A stretch of 23,631 bases of DNA, taken from assembly GCA_009783775.1 (NCBI GenBank), contig WRCT01000009.1, positions 1 through 23,631 of the forward strand, in the 5' to 3' direction. The notes beneath the pieces were generated by a model. That model was not told the origin of the DNA and made no database searches. It saw only the letters and a program-made list of their open reading frames with translations. Source of the stretch: Clostridiales bacterium. GTDB lineage: Bacteria; Bacillota; Clostridia; Christensenellales; CAG-138. Below are positions 21,601 through 23,631 of this stretch, piece after piece (the stretch's first letter is position 1; each line of letters starts with the position of its first letter). The translations under genes were made by a program, and so were the position numbers.

Positions 21601-23298
21601 TCATGACGCGGCATACGTCTCCGCGCTCAGCAAATACGCATTGACATAATGCAGCTTTGTTTTCCGGACCGCTGCGGCAAAATCATAATCCAAACCGTTC
21701 AGATAACTGTGATAGGCCTCGATGATGATGGTTGCCATATCATCAGCGAAGTAAATCTTTTCCTTGCGGAAAAGAATGGTCAGCCTATTTGGCGTGCCGT
21801 GTGTCCAGTTGTTACGAATCCACTGCCTCAAGCCGGAAGGATACATGGGGAGCGCGTCCGCTTCTATGGCCCTCAATGCCACCTTTTCCTCAACGCTTAA
21901 AACCTTATCCAGCTCTGAAAAACACTCCGCCAGGCTGCGGGGCACAAGGACCGAATCATCACAGTCCTCCTCAATCTTTTTCCAATCGTCCGCGCTTATG
22001 GGAACAAACACCTTGTCGTAGTATTTTTCCAGCTCTTTGTCGGTCAGCACGACGTTTCCGTTCTCCCATTTACCGACATACACGATTTTATAACCGAACA
22101 GATAATCTTCATCCGCCACGGACAAGCGAACGGTCCCATTCAACAGGCTATTCGCCAGCGTTCCCTCCACCCGAAGATACTCCTCGTATGGCGTGCCAAA
22201 GTATGAAGTAATCTGCAAAAACGGCCCGTTTGCCACACCGTTTTCATAGTAGGCACGTTTTAGCAATAAACGCTGTAAGCACCCCTCCTTGCCCAGAACG
22301 GCGAGACCGCACCATTCGTCCTCGCTCGGGACATAGAAATGCTCCTCCAATAGGGAAAACCCATCTTTCCGGTCATTCTTCCAAGTACCTGCAGCCAGGC
22401 TTTCTACGGTGGTCAGGTGCAAATTGGCTACATAAGCCGTCCGCAGCATGCCGAGCCCGTTCTTCTGCAGCTCGGTCACCTCCCCGACATAGCGCGCGTA
22501 GAGAAACCCCTGCGTCTGTTGGTTCAGCCCCGCCGAATCCGCGTCGGGATACTCAAGCGCCCACAGCTCCCGCTCCGCCATCGCGTTCTCCATGTCCTTC
22601 TTCGCCAGATCCAGCTTGATTTGGCCGAGATAGTCAATCCACTCAATCGTCGCATACGCCTGCAAAGCCGTCACGGGAATATAAAGCTCGGTCCCGACGC
22701 GAATGGAATCCACGACCGCCTCGTCCACCAAAACATCCGTACTGTCATTTAATACGATCACAGGCTTTCTCGCGTTTTCCGCCGGCTTTTTGACATTGAT
22801 ATAAGCCTGCGTCGGCAAAGCAACTTCTTTCCCATAGTTGCGCGTAATGACCATGTTTTTATCCGCCGGATTGCGCGCCACATCAAAACCGTAATTGTCC
22901 AACTCTCCTGCGGGAATAAAGACCATACCCAAACAAACCTGCGAGCGAATCGGCTGCTCGTCGATGAAAACCACCACGTTCTCCTCGAACCTTATCGCGC
23001 TGATATCGGTTTGCTCAAACAGGAACGGCTCATTGAGCTCGCTCTTGACGGGCAATGCGGGTGTGGGTTCAGGCGTGGCAGTGGGCAACGGGTCAGTAGG
23101 GCGGGGGCTTGCTCCCGCCGCAGTGGTGGGTTGAAGTGTCGGGTCCACAGTCGGCGCGGCGGTCGGCGCGGGCGTAACCGGCGCCTCGACCTGTTCCAGG
23201 GTAGCCCCGCTTTGCCAGGCGTAAAACAAATAACCCGCCGCCCCCAAAAAGACGGCGATCACCATCGCGCAGAATAGGCCGATCAAAACTTTTTTCAT
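21601..23298 (-). CDS. Membrane-anchored surface protein with stalk-like domain and MORN-like repeats
   Basis: 565 aa. One N-terminal membrane segment (residues about 4-29, VLIGLFCAMVIAVFLGAAGYL) is followed by a Pro/Thr linker (about 38-85). Then comes a region resembling copper-amine-oxidase N-terminal or stalk domains (VVVFIDEQPIRSQVCLGMVF, then VDSIRVGTELYIPVTALQAY and IEWIDYLGQIKLDL), which in Bacillota is a cell-surface module without oxidase activity. Further on are MORN-like units (GTWKNDRKDGFSLLEEHFYV, YYENGVANGPFL, VEGTLANSLLNGTVRL, YVGKWENGNVVL). The C-terminus is not recognised. The ATG at 23298 has AGGAG about 9 bases upstream; the TTG at 23304 is less likely. It begins 2 bases after the formimidoyltransferase stop. 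The role is unknown. Confidence 0.8.
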   Translation of the reverse strand: MKKVLIGLFCAMVIAVFLGAAGYLFYAWQSGATLEQVEAPVTPAPTAAPTVDPTLQPTTAAGASPRPTDPLPTATPEPTPALPVKSELNEPFLFEQTDISAIRFEENVVVFIDEQPIRSQVCLGMVFIPAGELDNYGFDVARNPADKNMVITRNYGKEVALPTQAYINVKKPAENARKPVIVLNDSTDVLVDEAVVDSIRVGTELYIPVTALQAYATIEWIDYLGQIKLDLAKKDMENAMAERELWALEYPDADSAGLNQQTQGFLYARYVGEVTELQKNGLGMLRTAYVANLHLTTVESLAAGTWKNDRKDGFSLLEEHFYVPSEDEWCGLAVLGKEGCLQRLLLKRAYYENGVANGPFLQITSYFGTPYEEYLRVEGTLANSLLNGTVRLSVADEDYLFGYKIVYVGKWENGNVVLTDKELEKYYDKVFVPISADDWKKIEEDCDDSVLVPRSLAECFSELDKVLSVEEKVALRAIEADALPMYPSGLRQWIRNNWTHGTPNRLTILFRKEKIYFADDMATIIIEAYHSYLNGLDYDFAAAVRKTKLHYVNAYLLSAETYAAS

Positions 23299-23300
23299 GT

Positions 23301-23631
23301 TCAAATTTCTCCTAATGCTTTCTCCAACGTCATCGGGATCTCAAAATATTCCTCGCAGCCAACCAGCGCCTCGGCAGGCGGCAGACCGATCAGTTCCGTT
23401 TCCACCACGGCAAACCCCAAACGGGCCGCCGCTTCTTTTACCCGCGCAAACACTTGGGCCAAAGGCGTGGCGCGAAAATCGCAGACATTCATGGAAACCT
23501 GCGCAGCGTTGCGCTCTGCCAAATACAGCCCCAGCGCCTTTACACCGTCCAGCCCGCCGGAGGACGCGCGAACCCGCCGCGCGATCTCCCGCGCGACCGA
23601 TACATCATCGGTATTCAATACCATATTGCAC
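23301..23631 (-). CDS. Glutamate formimidoyltransferase, C-terminal part (5' end outside window)
   Basis: The last roughly 110 residues of an FTCD-type formiminotransferase, which moves a formimino (or formyl) group between N-formiminoglutamate and tetrahydrofolate in histidine breakdown. Matches to the family are VLNTDDVSVAREIARRVRAS, SSGGLDGVKALGLYLAERN, AQVSMNVCDFRATPLAQVF, and ETELIGLPPAEALVGCEEYF. The frame is open to the window edge (CNMVLNT), so the start lies beyond it. The N-terminal domain and any fused cyclodeaminase cannot be judged; the stop after the transferase domain shows that no C-terminal cyclodeaminase is fused. Confidence 0.92.
   Translation of the reverse strand, partial: CNMVLNTDDVSVAREIARRVRASSGGLDGVKALGLYLAERNAAQVSMNVCDFRATPLAQVFARVKEAAARLGFAVVETELIGLPPAEALVGCEEYFEIPMTLEKALGEI

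Overview
This is a GC-rich, gene-dense chromosomal window from a bacterium that looks like a Bacillota/Clostridia member. The main support is a tRNA-Phe T-box leader in front of pheST, a polA-coaE-lytic transglycosylase run, an lspA-rluD pair, paired DegV genes, and lipoproteins with Pro/Thr linkers. No rRNA, tRNA, CRISPR array, phage or transposase gene was seen. The genes are mostly housekeeping. What sets the window apart is an unusually heavy load of short palindromic repeats. They sit between genes, on stop codons, and in frame inside essential genes.

Layout. Bases 1-8452 (+): the 3' part of polA, then coaE, a membrane-anchored lytic transglycosylase, lspA, an RluD-type pseudouridine synthase, a DUF885 lipoprotein and valS. 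Bases 8453-10070 (+): repeat elements around a small AT-richer membrane protein gene, then a ComEC-like metallo-beta-lactamase-fold lipoprotein. Bases 10067-11821 (-): two DegV-family genes. Bases 12049-14825 (-): a tight three-gene operon encoding a DUF350-like membrane protein, a glutathionylspermidine-synthase-like ATP-grasp ligase, and an unrecognised protein ending in a glycine-rich tail. Bases 15004-16446 (-): glnA. Bases 16557-17243 (+): an M15-like peptidase with a peptidoglycan-binding domain. Bases 17278-21165 (-): pheT, pheS, the T-box and a consensus promoter. Bases 21167-21600 (-): an intact MNT nucleotidyltransferase gene behind a decapitated HEPN gene. Bases 21601-23631 (-): a membrane-anchored protein with stalk and MORN-like repeats, and the 3' part of a glutamate formimidoyltransferase gene.

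Repeats. At least six families are present. (a) A 28-bp palindrome read as EIAGQARND is inserted in frame in rluD, valS and (expanded) coaE. It also lies between the degV genes and, reversed, in the signal peptide of the MBL lipoprotein. (b) A purine-rich GAGTGGAG element with a covarying hairpin lies at the 3' end of valS, the small membrane gene and pheS, always in the direction of transcription and touching or supplying the stop codon. (c) A roughly 127-bp element supplies the coaE stop codon, and a fragment of its core encodes the coaE N-terminus. (d) A nested palindrome forms the valS leader. (e) A 103-bp inverted-repeat element lies at 8512-8614. (f) Two long hairpins with a shared fold lie at 11888-12049 and 14881-14961.

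The two points most worth following are the gene-end targeting of these repeats and the DUF350/ATP-grasp/Gly-tail operon, which could be a protein-tail modification system. Both are inferences from sequence reading alone.
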